The notes beneath the pieces are model-generated. The model searched no databases. It was not told where the DNA came from and saw only the letters and a program-made list of their open reading frames with translations. A stretch of 64,000 nucleotides of DNA. Source: Ampullaceana balthica. Taxonomy: Eukaryota > Mollusca > Gastropoda > Lymnaeidae. The position numbers and the translations under genes are program-made. Shown here in pieces: positions 63,241 through 64,000 of this stretch; position 1 is the first letter of the stretch, and the number at the start of each line of letters is the position of its first letter. Location of the stretch: NCBI GenBank assembly GCA_944989445.1, contig CALYLW010000177.1, positions 496,556 through 560,555 of the forward strand. The letters run 5' to 3'.

Positions 63241-63439
63241 TATGAAAATACGCTGAAATGTGTACTGATTGACAAAATTTCGTAAATAATGATGTCATTG
63301 TTTATAACTGAGACGTTTCCGTGTGATAGCAATAACACACACAAAATAATTTGGGACTGGGATTCAGAGGATAGCCTTTATTTTTATGTGATAATATATT
63401 AGACATTAGTATTAGAGTTAATTGGCCACTACCTCAAGG

Positions 63440-63790
63440 TTTAAAAACAAAATAATTAGGGCTGTTATCGATTAATTTAATTTTAATCGTTAACTTTTGA
63501 AAAATTATCGATTAATTAATCGATAATTTCGATAAAAACCAAAAATAGAAATTTATGACCTTATTAAACTGAACATTTCTCACGGACATTGAAAATTAAG
63601 AATATTTTGAACTAAATTTCATGAAAACATTGATTTGTGCTGAAGGTGGTACCTCAGCGATGTATTTGATCCTTTAAAAGAGAATTGTTTATGGCAGTGA
63701 ACACAGTAAACTTTTTCACCATCTTCGACTTTGCCATCCGCAGTTAGCTTAGAAACACCATATTTGCTCAACTTTCTAGTTATATGTTTA
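63440..63790 (-). pseudogene. BED zinc-finger hAT fragment
   Basis: Minus-strand frame around 63785-63640 reads VYCVHCHKQFSFKGSNTSL with a further His, which is a BED finger. The left side (63445-63545) has TATCGATTAATT and inverted ATCGATTAATTAATCGAT words typical of a hAT element end. The rest of the transposase is missing. Confidence 0.55.
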
Positions 63791-63812
63791 AATTTAACTG
63801 CACTGATGCTGT

Positions 63813-63999
63813 CAGCAGGGCCGTCTTAACGCATAGGCCTGTTATACATATGCCCGGGGGCCCACGAGCAAATGGGCCCCATGGGAATATGTTTATTTAT
63901 ATATATTATATATATTCATTTTTTTATTCCTGCGGGGGAAGGGCCGAACACTATTTCTTTGCACGGGGTCCCAAAATGGTGTAAAGACGGCTCTGGCTG
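63813..63999. repeat. MITE with CAGCAGGGCCGTCTTAAC ends
   Basis: The left end CAGCAGGGCCGTCTTAACG is matched, reversed, by CAGCCAGAGCCGTCTTTAC at the right end. The interior is GC-rich with GGGGCCC words. Inserted next to the BED-finger fragment, at the window edge. Confidence 0.68.
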
Positions 64000-64000
64000 T

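Overview
This is an animal, almost certainly lophotrochozoan and probably molluscan, genomic segment. It is AT-rich and has long introns with GT-AG borders. It is crowded with degenerate LINEs, BED-type hAT transposons, Helitrons, tRNA-derived SINEs, MITEs and minisatellites. Two real protein-coding genes are visible, and they are convergent. There is no bacterial-style coding, no CRISPR, and no intact tRNA or rRNA gene. The species cannot be named from the sequence alone.

Gene 1 (+ strand, 10140-48877; its 5' end is not in view) is a receptor-type protein tyrosine phosphatase. I could join 23 exons in a consistent reading frame, giving about 1,081 residues. The order is: C-terminal part of an F5/8C (discoidin or fucolectin-like) domain, EGF-like repeats, one membrane helix, an active-looking phosphatase domain D1, a phosphatase domain D2 that has lost its catalytic residues, and a tail with Tyr-x-Asn motifs. 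Its introns hold most of the mobile DNA: a ~170-bp satellite array, three Helitron copies, three BED/hAT elements with clean 8-bp target duplications, and several MITEs.

Gene 2 (- strand, 62417-53259) is the orthologue of TRIM23 (ARD1). Nine exons join into 548 residues: RING, B-box, coiled coil and a complete ARF-type GTPase domain. Only the short first exon, about 25-30 residues, is missing upstream.

Layout: 1-9620 is a transposon graveyard (hAT, three LINEs, five related MITE-like repeats). 10140-48877 is the phosphatase gene. 48878-53258 is the space between the two 3' ends, with a pogo-type MITE and a long-TIR element. 53259-62417 is TRIM23. 62900-64000 holds a Merlin-type transposase fragment, a BED-finger fragment and a MITE.

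The most unusual pattern is that minisatellites in both genes are seeded on exon ends. In at least four exons, and probably six, the tandem unit carries the last bases of the coding exon plus the 5' splice donor. A further array in TRIM23 copies the last codons, the stop codon and the start of the 3' UTR. In every case the extra copies lie downstream of the working copy, which leaves ladders of duplicate donors in the introns.
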